A program made the position numbers and the translations under genes. Below the pieces are notes generated by a model. The model had not been told where the DNA came from, made no database searches, and worked only from the letters and a program-made list of their open reading frames with translations. From Pelargonium cotyledonis (taxonomy: Eukaryota; Streptophyta; Magnoliopsida; Geraniales; Geraniaceae): a stretch of DNA of 21,630 nucleotides. Positions 1-12,050 of the stretch are shown piece after piece; positions within the stretch are counted from its first letter, which is position 1; each line of letters starts with the position of its first letter. The stretch lies in assembly GCA_036897625.1 (NCBI GenBank), contig JAYMTA010001131.1:1-21630 (forward strand), given 5' to 3'.

Positions 1-96
1 AAAATAAAAATAAAATAACTTAAAAATAAAAACAAGACACTCATTTTGAGACAAAAAATTTAAACAAACAAGACACTCATTTTGGGACGGAGGAAG
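1..96. mobile_element. Stowaway-type MITE, 3' end only (cut by window edge)
   Basis: The right end of a Tc1/mariner-derived Stowaway MITE. It finishes with a TIR of the form GACACTCATTTTGGGACGG followed by a degenerate GGAGG-type end and the TA target dinucleotide (97-98). The inner copy of the terminal word (GACACTCATTTTGAGAC, from about 36) lies just before the outer one, so the terminal region is duplicated. The same arrangement occurs in the element at 7551-7803, which places both in one subfamily. The left part lies outside the window. It sits downstream of the MHX gene and does not interrupt coding sequence. Non-autonomous: no transposase coding is seen. Confidence 0.75.
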
Positions 97-452
97 TATA
101 TCGTTTGCCAATCCTATCTTTCACTGTTTAGATGAAGAAAAGATGTCAACCAAAATCAGCCCTTAATGTGTACATATTACAAACCTTCTACAAGTTCTAT
201 AACAATGGCACACAGAATTAGCTGTTTTGAATATTTTTCTGTATGAAACAATACATTCTTGGTGTCTTCCTTGTGATTGTTCTATGTTGCAAGAACCTGC
301 AACCTGCAGTACCCGATCTTGAATGTTACATCCGCCATCCCAAAAGAGCATCCGCGACCCATACACAAAGGCGATACAATGGATGAACACACTCCTATAA
401 ACTAAATACTACTATAGAATGAGACTAAACGAAACGGGAAAATATCAAGTGT

Positions 453-3400
453 TCAAATGACCCCGGAAACTTTGAGGGACGATAATACTACAAAAATAAG
501 CCAGAGCAGCATAAAGTACACGGAGGTAGTCCATGCCCAAAACCTCGGGCCTCCCAGCTCTGCACCTAGTGTGAGGCGTCGGAACACTAGAACAGCAATA
601 CAGCATGCAGATGTACAGAAGAAAACTAGCAAAGAGAAGCTGAGTCCGGTAGCATTATCGATCCGCAATGGCTCATTATATGCTATGTAATTGTACACTG
701 TGTCAACCAGCCACGGGATGCCAATGCCCACGTATATGTTTACAGAATTGCTACAAAAGAATCGAATACGAGAAGAGAAAGTCAGTACGAGACAGTACTC
801 TGGGTCGTACTCCTTAGCAACCATTTCGTAACATCTCTAGAATACAGACTAATGTTTAAATTAAAGAGATTAGTGAAAAATTGTACTCCCTCCGTCCCAA
901 AATGAGTGTCATTGTTTCTATTTTGGGAGTAATAAAGGAGAAGTTAGTTAATGTTGGTTGTATAATTACTTTTGAGGTTCTAACAAATTCAAAGGATACT
1001 AACTTATTACAAGAATGTTATTGGTAATTCACGCTATAACTAACATCCTAAAAATTAAGGAAAGAGGACACTCATTTTGGGGATAAAAGAAGATAGGAGA
1101 GCGGTTACTCGGTTCTTTCTCGTAGGCTGTAGCAAGCTAGGTAGCTTTCTTTATGGACTTGGGCTCTTTGTAGCAAATTAATTTGTTTGAATCTTCCATT
1201 TAGATGACTCCGAAACATCCCGAGAGATCACAGGAAAGCTATTAATATATGCAAGGCTATCTTATCAATGGAATACCATTCACATGGTCAGATGTTCCTA
1301 AATCTAATGTATCAAGGGCTTAGAGCCCCGGATTGTATCCGACTTTACAGAGTAACTAAATGGGAATTGTAAGAGAAGAACCTGAAGGTGATGTTAGCAA
1401 TGGCAGAATCAGCTGTTAGCTGACGTTCAGCAGCAATCTTACTGGCAACTAAATCTGGCCATGAAGTTCCAGCGGCTAATGCTGTAAATGCTATGACATA
1501 AGCATTTATTCCTGCAAAAAAAAAACAGTATGTACAGAAGTATACTCATCAACTATGTACATGATAGCTAGAATTTTATTCAGACGAAGGAGGGAAACCT
1601 GTGACACAGCTTATTATATCTGTGAGCAGAGTTACTATATATGCTATCCCACTGATGAAAATAAGAGAGCAAATGAAGGCGAGCCATCCATGAGCAATAT
1701 GATAAGGAGGCACAAAAGCAAACACAACTCTCCATGGCGCAAGGGTTAACTGCCACGAAAGTCTTGCTAACCGTAGATATACATTGTCCAATTTTCTGGT
1801 TTCGGGGCTTTCCAACTGCAATCAGAAAAGAAAAAAGAAAATCATTGTTGTAGAAATTAATTGGGGAAGATATGTGTAAGTACGAAATTGTGAACTAAAT
1901 AAGAGTCCGCATGGCATTCTATTGAGTCCTTTATGCAATTTAAGATTCAAATCAGACACTAAGGAGAAATCAAGAGGCAAAGCACTGGCATTGATTGCGA
2001 GATAACAATAAATTCCCTAACACACTACTGTAGTTGCATCCTAGAGAGTCATTTTATTGATATTTTTTGAAGAGACAGAGATCAGAAAGAGCCAGTCCTG
2101 AATCCAGAATGAATTGCTTATAGTGATCCAAATAGGAAGGAGGGCTATTCTCAATGTTAAAATTTTCCCCAACGAAAGGGAGAGAGACGCGCTTTGTCAA
2201 CTGATATATTTCCTCAGAAAATGGTTTTCTGACATCATCTAAACAGTTCAAAGCTTAAAGGATAAATATAGTACCATGAGTGCATCCACAAATTGCTGCT
2301 TCCAAAGTGAGAGTAAGTGAGTATCTTTTGACTCCTCATGGAACTTTTTAGAGGATTCAGCTACATCATCAGTAGAAGGTAGTTTTTGATACATTGGACC
2401 TGCAATGTTAAACTTTCAGTTTCAGATAGCATAATTCAATGTATCATTTAGACTTGAGCCTACAAATGATGCATTAGAGAGATTATCCAAATTTCTGCAG
2501 ACATACTTTCATATAGCTACTTTGTTAACTTGTATGGATCATTATACCCATCAAACTATCTATAATTTATTTACTGAACTTTGTAAGGATTTATTAAACA
2601 GTAACTAATACATAAGCTATAAAAAAAGGTAACTAATACATCATATGGCATGTCTGAGTAATACCTGTCTCACTTCGCGAATGAATGGAGAAAATATCAA
2701 CAATATTCCTATTTTCAATTTCAACATCTTGAATAATTTCAGAATAGTTGTCACAGACACTGTTCTCATGTTCGCCTGATGCAGTCTCCTCTGGAACCCA
2801 TTCCTCTGGCCTCTCAGTCCTTGCACTTAACATATACGAAGAGAATCAGATCAAGAAAGCAAAAAAGCCTAATAGACAATAATTCAACATCAATGGAGCA
2901 GCCAAAACGACCAAAAATATTTATTGGTGAAACAAATTGGAAAAAGAAAAAGAAAACGTACAGAGGAAGGGATAAGAAGGGCCAGCGCTTGTCTTGACCA
3001 TAAGCATGTATCAGAAGTAACCCATAGAACAGAACAGTCAACAATGCCTCCCACACTGTAATCACGTTTGGTGTCCAGACCTACAACAATAATTATAGAA
3101 TTTCTCCTTACCATACATCAACCCTGTGATACAATTTGTGTGTGCGCGCGCGCGCGTCAAACATGACGAAGGTAGTGAGTGCTTCCAGAGTAAATTGTTA
3201 TTGTTTTCACACTGAGAAAATTTTATGTGACAACCAGAACATGATCACCCAAATCTGTTGAAAATGATTGATCTTACGGAATACAGCTATAACAGAAACA
3301 AATGTAGTTTGGCAGAAAGTCTTATTCACAGTGACCATCAGTTGTGATGGTTTACAATAGAGGCTTTACTAGAAAGTTACCTCTAAAATTATATATAGCC

Positions 3401-4762
3401 ATACATATGCCCAAAAGGACCAAAAGAGCTCCACTAGCCAAACTCCTAAATCAGATATCTTTTTCAGTTCTCCTGCTTTGGGAACTATGACACAAACAGC
3501 ATGGATCGGGAAAAGATCGAAGGCAGCAGAACCAACAAGTGTTCCAGGACCCAGACCTGTAAATTGAGTAATTCTAAATAACATCACATATCAATATTAT
3601 GTACAAAAGAAATAGCAAATTATTGCAGTCAGACATGGAGGCGAAGGCAAAATGTAAAAAAGGAAAACGCATGGGTAGCCCCAAAAGAACACAGATTAAA
3701 AGGGAATGGATCACAGAAATTAACATTTTTTCCTCATTAAGAATATATATGTATCCATGCCAGTAAGGCACTAATCAAGATTGAAAAAAGGAGGTCTATG
3801 TATACAAATATGCTGAAAAAGATTTCTACACCAAACTTTCTTCCGTTTAACCAGACATCTGATTAAAAGGGAAACTTCAAGTAAATTCTTTCATTTTACA
3901 AGGAATTGTGAGAAACTGAGGGCTTCCAAGAAACCTTGAGCTCAGCTAATGGCACATTGTGTTATCAATAACCCTATTGTAGATATGCATGAGATAGTAG
4001 TTGTTCACAACCAAAGGAAACTCATGGTACATCTACCAAAACATTTTGGCTTCCAGGGAAGAAACATTCGGCTGAAAGTAATTAAAGAGAAATTTGATTA
4101 TACAAATGTCATATAAAAGCTAGAGCAAGATTTGTCAAAACAGAACATATGGAATGTCCTATGCATATATAAGCTATATGCATCATGGTACACTATGATT
4201 CAACCAAGAAAACTAGAAAACAAAAAAAAGTAGAAAAACAGATCTGGTGGTTTAATTCCAAATCCCGTCTTAAGAAAATACATCAAGAGGGTGGTCATTA
4301 ATATCCAAAGTTAAGGTCAATATCGACAGAATAAACAATAATTTGAAAAATATGCATAAGAAACACACCTCCAGCGTATAGGCTTCCCAAGTTTTGTATA
4401 GCATCAATGGTAGCTAATGATATTTGTGGAAAGCTAGTTCCAAAGGCTAGAAGAGAAATGTCTGCAATTGCATAATTCCACACTTTTTCATATCTAACAA
4501 TTTCAGCATTGGTATGAGGATCTATCTCAACCACTTTGCGTGAGTGCTTTACAACATTTTCCATTGACCGGAAAAACCGACCAGTTATAGCTGACAATCC
4601 AATAAAACAGTAAGCAAGCCCCAAAAAATACAATACAGTGCGGAATGCAGCCCCAAGTTGAGTTTCTCCACGAAAAAGTAAGTAACTTTCACATGTTTCA
4701 AGCTCAAGATTATTCAGCATCCCAAGTAACCTTCTGGCAGTCCCCATATGTTTTGAAGCCAT
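453..4762 (-). CDS. MHX: MHX, vacuolar Mg2+(Zn2+)/H+ exchanger, complete, 8 coding exons
   Basis: Exons read on the minus strand: 4369-4762, 3381-3556, 2962-3080, 2665-2825, 2275-2399, 1599-1815, 1382-1511 and 453-750 (stop at 453-455). All introns are GT-AG and the phases join. The sum is 1620 nt, or 539 aa, the length I recall for Arabidopsis MHX, with near-collinear sequence throughout. MHX is a tonoplast antiporter of the cation/calcium exchanger superfamily that moves Mg2+ or Zn2+ into the vacuole against protons. Seen: an alpha-1 repeat with GTSFPQ (about 108-113) and [12 protein letters not shown]; an acidic hydrophilic central loop from about residue 230; an alpha-2 repeat with GTSWPD (412-417), then ADSAIANIT and SNSVNIYVG. 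Several hydrophobic segments lie on both sides of the loop. The start ATG at 4762 (MASKH) is chosen because it aligns with the Arabidopsis MAS start. Just after NIT the residue is Phe440, where I recall Cys in Arabidopsis; its codon lies next to an exon junction and the following Ser codon is split by it. Otherwise nothing looks damaged. Confidence 0.95.
751..1381 (-). other. MHX last intron, hosting a MITE
   Basis: A 631 bp GT-AG intron between the seventh and eighth MHX coding exons. The donor follows the TTCAG that ends exon 1382-1511, and the acceptor is TTTTGTAG before 750. It splits the Ser codon just after NITF. About a third of it is a degraded Stowaway MITE (886-1093). Confidence 0.85.
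886..1093. mobile_element. Stowaway-type MITE, degraded at one end
   Basis: The left TIR CTCCCTCCGTCCC starts at 886 and continues AAAATGAGTGTC. The right end begins GACACTCATTTTGGGG (from about 1067) and then drifts from the consensus. TA dinucleotides at 884-885 and 1094-1095 fit the TA target-site duplication of Tc1/mariner elements. Length is about 208 bp with no coding capacity. It lies within the last MHX intron, clear of the splice sites. The uneven decay of the two TIRs suggests an older insertion than the copy at 7551. Confidence 0.85.
3135..3156. repeat. Alternating GT/GC purine-pyrimidine tract
   Basis: About 20 bp of strictly alternating GT then GC dinucleotides in the second coding intron of MHX (3081-3380). 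Such tracts are unstable in length and can adopt Z-DNA. Here it is probably only a microsatellite. It lies about 55 bp from the acceptor of exon 2962-3080. Confidence 0.7.
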
Positions 4763-4799
4763 GATAATCAACCTCAAATCAGAATTTGAGTATGTCACA

Positions 4800-4826
4800 T
4801 CAATGACTCTTGCAGAGTAGCGACAT
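4800..4826 (-). promoter_or_regulatory. Short upstream ORFs just 5' of the MHX start
   Basis: Reading the minus strand, an ATG at 4826 opens an 8-codon ORF (MSLLCKSH, stop at 4800-4802), 37 nt upstream of the MHX start at 4762. An ATG overlapping its stop (from 4800) is followed at once by TGA. Whether they are in the mature leader depends on the leader-intron acceptor, which I could not fix; AG sites near 4833 and nearer the ATG are possible. Arabidopsis MHX is known for a leader intron and a leader uORF that affect expression, so similar control here is a reasonable inference. Confidence 0.45.
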
Positions 4827-4961
4827 GACCTAATATACCCCAGAAGTCAGTTTGCAGCAAAGAAATATGACAGTAAATAAAAAAAGTACAACTGCAACTG
4901 AAAGAGGATAAAATAGACAATTAACACACACAATCCAACTGCTGAGTACTATCATATACTC

Positions 4962-5485
4962 TACCAAACATTTATAGAAGATATATGCATATGTTTCTAC
5001 CAAGCTAGTTAAAGCCAAAAGAATACTAGTGGACTCATATTTTAAGAAACTTCATTGTCACTTCATGCATTTCAGCATTATGCGAAAAGCACATACCAAA
5101 CAATTACCAAAGATATATGGATATATCTCTACCAAACTAGTTAAAGCCAGATGAATACTACTGGACACATATTTTCAGAAACTTACACTCCATGCGTTTC
5201 AGCTGTATGCAAAAAGCACTTACCAAACAATTACCGAAGATATATGCATTTATTTCTACCTAACTAGTTAAAGCCAAAAGAATACTAGTGTACATATTTT
5301 CAGAAACTTCATTGACACTCCATGAATATCAGCAGTATGCTGAAATCACATACCAAACAATTACTGAAGATATATGCAAATATTTCTACCAAACTAGTTA
5401 AAGCCAAAAGAGTACTAGTGGAAACATGTTTTCAGAAACTTCATAGACACTACATGTATCTTAGCTGTGTGCAAAAAGCAAATAA
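4962..5485. repeat. Tandem repeat, 4 copies of about 130 bp, in the MHX leader intron
   Basis: Four head-to-tail copies start at about 4962, 5094, 5221 and 5351, so the periods are about 132, 127 and 130 bp. Each begins TACCAAACA, then AGATATATGCAT-like, CTAGTTAAAGCC, ATACTAGTG, TTTTCAGAAACTT and GCAAAAAGCA-like words in the same order. Copies differ by scattered substitutions and small indels, so the array is not very recent. It fills about half of the non-coding stretch between the leader exon (ending 5890) and the MHX start codon. I see no sign that the unit is itself a transposon. Confidence 0.9.
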
Positions 5486-5889
5486 AACCAAAAGAGGACC
5501 CTTCAACTTCAATCACATGTGGTCCTGACATCACTGTTTGTCTCATTTTGATTAAGAACAGAAATTGGCCAAAGAATTGCTATCTACTTTGATTTAGAAT
5601 AAGAAAAACTCAACTATTCAATTAAATGTAAAAATACATCAGCAACCCAAAAATAACTAATTTTCAGCAACAATGCGAGATATTGTACTTAAAATTCAGA
5701 ATTCAACCACCACACCACACGAACTCGCAAAATTTGACTACACGAATCAACAATAACATCAAAATTTGCAACGGATCTCAATTCTCCAGGTGAAACAATC
5801 ACGAATCTCGATCCTCATAATCGAAGGCCCAATCTATGTTGAAATTGTAAGATAAAATTTCACGAATGAGCGGACGATGCGAGGCTTAC

Positions 5890-6095
5890 CAGTACAAGTG
5901 GGGCCGCCGAAGCAAGAACCGATCGCCCGAGGTCCGGCGAGGGACAGAATCACAGAGATAATGAACGAATCTTGTGTGGCTTTAGGAGAGATAAAAGCGA
6001 ATCGCGCTCCCGATTTGGCGCGAGTTCGGCGGAGATTTGGGGATTTGTGTGCCTCGCAGTAGCAAACACACATTTCAGATGGCGCAAACGTGCAT
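5890..6095 (-). promoter_or_regulatory. MHX 5' leader exon with upstream ATGs
   Basis: A GC-rich island on the minus strand that ends at 5890 in a clean splice donor (TACTG then GTAAGC). It lies upstream of MHX in the same orientation, and no other gene is near, so I read it as the non-coding first exon; Arabidopsis MHX also has a leader intron. Two upstream ATGs are visible: 6095 (a 6-codon ORF ending 6075) and 6073 (open for 61 codons to the donor, continuing into the next exon if spliced). The exact transcription start is unknown, so the 6095 edge is approximate and one or both ATGs could be upstream of the mRNA. Confidence 0.6.
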
Positions 6096-7550
6096 GGTCT
6101 TTTTCAGATTTGAATTTATGAATGACAGAACAAGTAATTGTCTGTGGCTCAGCCTACAGAAACAATTATTTCTACATTAATCTCCATGCTACTAATCACG
6201 TGGTTCACGTTTATGCTGATTGCTTCTAGTTTTATTGGCTTTAAACCCTTCCGCCTAACTAAAACGACACCGTGTTATCCATGCCGCAATGTTCAATAAT
6301 TTATCTATTTTCGTCATGTTCTGCATCATTGCTTTGACTATGGATATAAAAATAGCAACCATTTTCTTATTAATTAGAAGTATTTCATATAAAAATGGAT
6401 ACGATATATTTCATTACGTAATATTGTTTACTTTAAACAACCAACAAAAAATTTGCAAATAAATTTGTTAAGTTAAACTGAAGATATATGAAAAATTATA
6501 AAATGTACGATTAAGTTAATTGACGCTCAACATGTATATTTTGATTGTTATACTAATAAATTATAATTAAAAGTTAAAAGTGAAGAATTAAGTTATTGAT
6601 ATTCCGCATATTATATTTAAGTCTTCAAAATAAACAATTTCTGATAATTGATCAAATCATTGCCTACTGAATATTGGATACAAAACCAGCTTCATAAATC
6701 ATAATCTCATTATCTCAAAACTTAACATTATCTAGAAGATACTAGACCTGACCTAATATTCACCGACTTAATAATCTAATTGGCACTTAGGCTTATGTCA
6801 CACCGAGACCAACCTCACCTTTCCATCAAAAATCAACCATGTTGGATCAAAGATTGAAATAATACCAAATTCTTGTTTAGTCTCTTTTGTCTTACTCACC
6901 AAACTCCTAGTGCAACAGCCAACAAGCACAATAAACACCCATCATCTATTTATAGTACATTTGCATATAGTTCATGTTGGAGCCGACCGTTCATAATGTG
7001 TTGTACTCAAGGTTGATTGAGTATTGCATAACACGATTGACATAAACACAACACCATCCAATGTGTCGACACAACACGATTGATATGAACGCAACAATAT
7101 CCAACATGTTCGAAACAATCAAACTCAATCGACATGTTATTAGTAGTAATGTACAATTTTACAATTGTGTTGGATGCATTGTTTATCACATGTCTAATTG
7201 ATAGTGTGTGAGCGTGTTTTGGAGGTCTAACTCGAACAATAATACTAAACGTGTTGGGTTCTCCAACACTAAAACAACATGATTACAAAACGCGTGAGCC
7301 AAGGCACGCCAATTTCATATCATGGGTTACAATTCGAATTGCCAGCACTAGTTCAAGCCATTCCTCCACATGCCTAGCACAACCAAGTACCAACCTCAAA
7401 GTCCCACAACTTAAACTCATGGAAATTGATATCTTACATTGCAACATTAAGAACACAGCAAGCAACTGCTCTTTAAAGTTCACACAGTACATAGTACAGC
7501 ATCTCAGAACTCATAGTTTTGTTTCATGTGAAAAGAAAATCAAATAAAAA
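6096..7550. other. Intergenic AT-rich region upstream of MHX
   Basis: No gene recognised. A perfect G-box CACGTG is at 6197-6202, about 100 bp upstream of the MHX leader exon. G-boxes bind bZIP and bHLH factors, and Arabidopsis MHX is reported to respond to ABA, so this is a plausible but unproven control site. A roughly 43 bp direct duplication starts at 7031 and 7074 (both begin ACACGATTGA). The rest, especially 6300-6800, is AT-rich DNA with no coding signal. The short ORFs at 7251-7547 and on the opposite strand show no family match that I recognise. Confidence 0.6.
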
Positions 7551-7803
7551 CTCGTTCCGTCTCAAAATGAGTGTCTTATTTTTATTTTTTATAAATATTA
7601 AAAATTACAAGATAATTTAGTGTGTTTTCAATATAACTCTCATTTTCTCCACCTACACTTCATGTGCAAATTTGCCCTTGTGCATAAGTGATAAGAGTGA
7701 TATAGGAAGAACAATAATATAATAACATAAAAATAAAAAACAAACACTCATTTTAAAACAAAAAATTTAAACAAACAAGACATTCATTTTGAGACGGAGA
7801 GAG
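7551..7803. mobile_element. Stowaway-type MITE, about 253 bp
   Basis: Left end CTCGTTCCGTCTC then AAAATGAGTGTC at 7551. The right end matches the inverted form CATTCATTTTGAGACGG, followed by TA at 7804-7805. Next to the right end is the same duplicated terminal block seen at 1-96 (CACTCATTTTAAAAC, then AAAAAATTTAAACAAACAAG, then the outer end), which links the two copies. It is non-coding and lies between RPL22 (3' side) and MHX (5' side). Confidence 0.85.
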
Positions 7804-8203
7804 TAACTGCTAATATCATCCTCAAGGGAGGATATCCAGCCTTCAACATATTTTTATATGTCACAAGCAAAGATGTGTACTAAACAACCATCAATGTAAG
7901 TAGACCACAAACCTATCGTCCTAAGTATATGCTTAATACATTGAGGAAGAGATCTAAAAGGTATGCATAACATTGCAAATTCAAAACATGAAGAGTAATT
8001 ATATCACTCTTTAAATTAATTAAAATTGATAGGGACCAAAAAGATGTGTTTTGTATTAACCATATCTAGTATCAGTCTGAACCAGCAACTAAAAAGAAGC
8101 ATAAAACAAGCCCCAGCAAGTAAATAAAACAAACAGTTGATTTAAAACAGGTTCTACTACATCAACTGAAATGGATGTTTGAGGAGAATACAGGATTGGA
8201 TTC

Positions 8204-9510
<1,307 letters not shown>

Positions 9511-9587
9511 CTTCGTCTGCACTGCTCTGTGATTCACCACCGTACCTTCGATATGGAGAAAGAGCAAGAATGGCCGCGTCGACTTTG

Positions 9588-9745
9588 TTGATATATATAT
9601 ATATATATCGTTCGAGGCTAGGGTTACTCGAGCTCTAGGGTTTTGGAGTTCGAGAGTCTCCTCAAAACGACGACGTATTGTTTGATGTTTCCAGATATTT
9701 GGGTCTCTTGGGCCTTATGAGGCCCAAACCAATATGTAATGGGCT
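9588..9745 (-). promoter_or_regulatory. RPL22 core promoter: TATA tract, telo-boxes, site II elements
   Basis: Reading towards RPL22 (minus strand), there are GGCCCA/TGGGCC words at 9709-9714 and 9721-9726 and a related TGGGCT at 9740-9745. A telo-box AAACCCTA follows at 9636-9643, with a telo-box-like TAACCCTA at 9619-9626. A long alternating AT tract at 9591-9608 can act as TATA about 80-100 bp upstream of the start codon. Site II plus telo-box is the well known plant arrangement for ribosomal protein and proliferation genes (TCP-type factors on site II), and fits high expression in dividing cells. Confidence 0.8.
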
Positions 9746-10455
9746 CAACTCGCCTACATTTCGATCCGTTTACCGTAGAAGTCGTTTTAGTCGAAACGAC
9801 TGCTTGTTTATTCACAATACTCAACATCCCTTCCTCTCTAATAAAAGCTTCGTATATAGATTAGGAGAGATGGTAGTCTTCAAGAGAGATATGATCACCT
9901 TCATCTGTAACTTCCTTGTTCAATTTTCATTGCATTGCATCCAGCATAAATCTTCTCCCACCTCATTTATTTTGTTTGGTTCCAGTTGCGCTGTGCATGT
10001 ACCTTCTAATTACTTCCATCATGAGAATAGCATCATTAGTCTATTATATATTTAATGCTAAACTTCTACAAATAGATGGGTTGTTTGAAAGTGACTGAAA
10101 ATGAAAGGTTTTCACAATCACAGGATCACAAGTTTTTAGTTAGTGTGATGAAAATATGAAATTATAGTTGACGGTTGATTTGGAATCACACTTGGATCTA
10201 CATATATATTTCCCAATATTGCAAGATGATTTGATGATTGAGAAGCCATCCCTCGTATTGTCCACTTCATTTGATGAGCCAACCTGTAAATTCTACTTTT
10301 CTGTGGTTGGCCACCAATATTTATCCTCAACAGCTGAATTAGGTTGAGGGCATGAAATAGAATTATAGAAATGCCTTGTCAAATGAGTGGGTTGGTGTAT
10401 AATCATGAAGATGCTTCAACTTATATATGGGTGAAATTTTCTTGAAATTTGTGCA

Positions 10456-10549
10456 GTCCTCTTGTTACCCTGCATATGAACATGTGGTCAACAGGAAGTC
10501 AACAAAATCAGGTGAATTGCCTCCATATCAGATTGGGACCCTTGAGCAG
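10456..10549 (+). other. Exon-like stretch of unknown origin
   Basis: An open stretch of about 31 codons lies between an acceptor-like TTTGTGCAG (ending 10455) and a donor-like GCAG followed by GTAGGT (from about 10550). Its base composition is less AT-biased than its flanks, and the translation (CYPAYEHVVN, ELPPYQIGTLEQ) reads like real protein. I do not recognise the family and found no convincing partner exons nearby. It may be a captured or relic exon, or chance. Reading continues to a stop at 10622-10624 if unspliced. Confidence 0.3.
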
Positions 10550-12025
10550 GCAGGTAGGTGTGGTTATTTATCTGCTTTGAGCCAATTGAATTCATATGCT
10601 GGTACAGAAAAGACTACCTACTGAGATTAATGGTTTGGTTCAAAAGATTATTATTGTTTCTCTTTCTACTGAAACACTGAGATGGTGTTTCTAAGGTTTA
10701 TATTCATGATGCTTTTGGGTGGACGTTAAGCTAGTTTGTGCCTGCCATTATTACTTCATACGCACCATATGAGATCATCATGCATGAATACATGTTCAAT
10801 TTGTATGCTTATATTGATGCTGCACAAATCCCCTGACAACCTAAGCTCTTAGATAGTCCCTCTCTTGGTACGCGCATGCTAAAATAAGTGTATTGTTTTT
10901 CTTAAAATTAGTTTGATAAGTCTTTTTTTTTTTCTTTCTTTCTAAGAAGTTAGCTAGATAAAATATGCCTATAGCTTTCCTATTAAAGTTAGTTACTATA
11001 CCTTAAGTTTGTTACAACACATGTTACTAAGGACACAAGAGAATTGCACAGTTATATGAGCAATAATATTGGGTGAAAAGTAGGTCCTCTTGTATTAAGT
11101 GTTACCAATATACACTTATTAGCTCTGCACTGCTAAATTTAAATTCATGCCAAATTTTGGTTGAAATTTGAAAGGAGGCAAGGAGCTCAAGGTGGCGCGT
11201 GGTGGCCACACAACTAGAAGAGGCAACGAGAAAGCTGATGAAGGAGAGCACCACCACACCAAGTAAGAAGCTTTTCCATTTATAGATGGTCAAGTAATTA
11301 ACATGCAAAAAAATTTCTAGCACCGTTTACTTGCAATACAAGCCACCACATCACAAGAAATAAATTCCCTGTTAAAAATAAATAAATAAATAAATACGTA
11401 GATAGTAATCCAAACTCTCAAGCCTTTGACCAAAATGCAGGATAGCAAGTGAAGAACGGAAAATCATTTTGGGTGTATACATATCAACGAAAAAATGACT
11501 GTCAAAAGATAATGTCGACTTAGCACTTATGATTTTAAATTTGGTCTGTCTTAAAATATATGTCATTAACTTTTAAATCTAATCAGATTTATCCTTAAAC
11601 AATTTGAGTGGAACTGACCAAATTTGTACATTCTACCCTACAAAATCTAAATCAAATTTGATCTAAAAATCCCTTAAATCAAATTTATATTACTTAAAAG
11701 TGAATTTTTAACCGTGAACAAACCTCAAATAATTGTTTAATCTAATTGTCGTAAAGAAGTCAGCCAAGTGCGGGCAGCTGCTCAAAATATGACATGGTAT
11801 AGACAAACAAAAAAAGTAAACATTACCGTTAACTCTATTATTTTTCTCGTAAAAGTCGCTGCCAAACAATACGTACTAAATAAATAGTATGGCCCAAATG
11901 AAATGAAATAAAATAAATTCATTATATCTTTCAAAAAATGAAATCCATTATAAATATAAAAAATGTAAAAGTGATGGAATATTGGGAATTGTGATCAAAA
12001 TGATAAAAGGTCAGAATGTAGTGGA

Positions 12026-12050
12026 CTGATCTGATCTGATCTGATCTGAT
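12026..12050. repeat. Pentanucleotide microsatellite, five CTGAT units
   Basis: Five perfect head-to-tail CTGAT units, about 135 bp upstream of the presumed TATA box of the lipase gene. Each junction makes a GATC site. Likely variable in length between individuals. Confidence 0.9.

Noticed and set aside
4762-4798. MHX starting further upstream, at 4798
   Set aside because: The codon at 4798 is GTG, not ATG. The ATG at 4762 aligns with the known N-terminus and gives exactly 539 aa.
4962-5485. CRISPR array
   Set aside because: The repeats are contiguous 130 bp units with no unique spacers, in a plant intron; it is an ordinary tandem array.
5834-6073. 79-codon minus-strand frame as a separate small gene
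   Set aside because: A clean splice donor at 5889 interrupts it, and its place and strand fit the MHX leader exon, so I treat it as an upstream frame.
7031-7116. Start of a satellite array
   Set aside because: Only two imperfect 43 bp units are seen and they do not continue.
12026-12050. Cluster of GATC sites as a methylation signal or origin
   Set aside because: This is a plant nuclear sequence and the GATC sites simply result from the CTGAT microsatellite.
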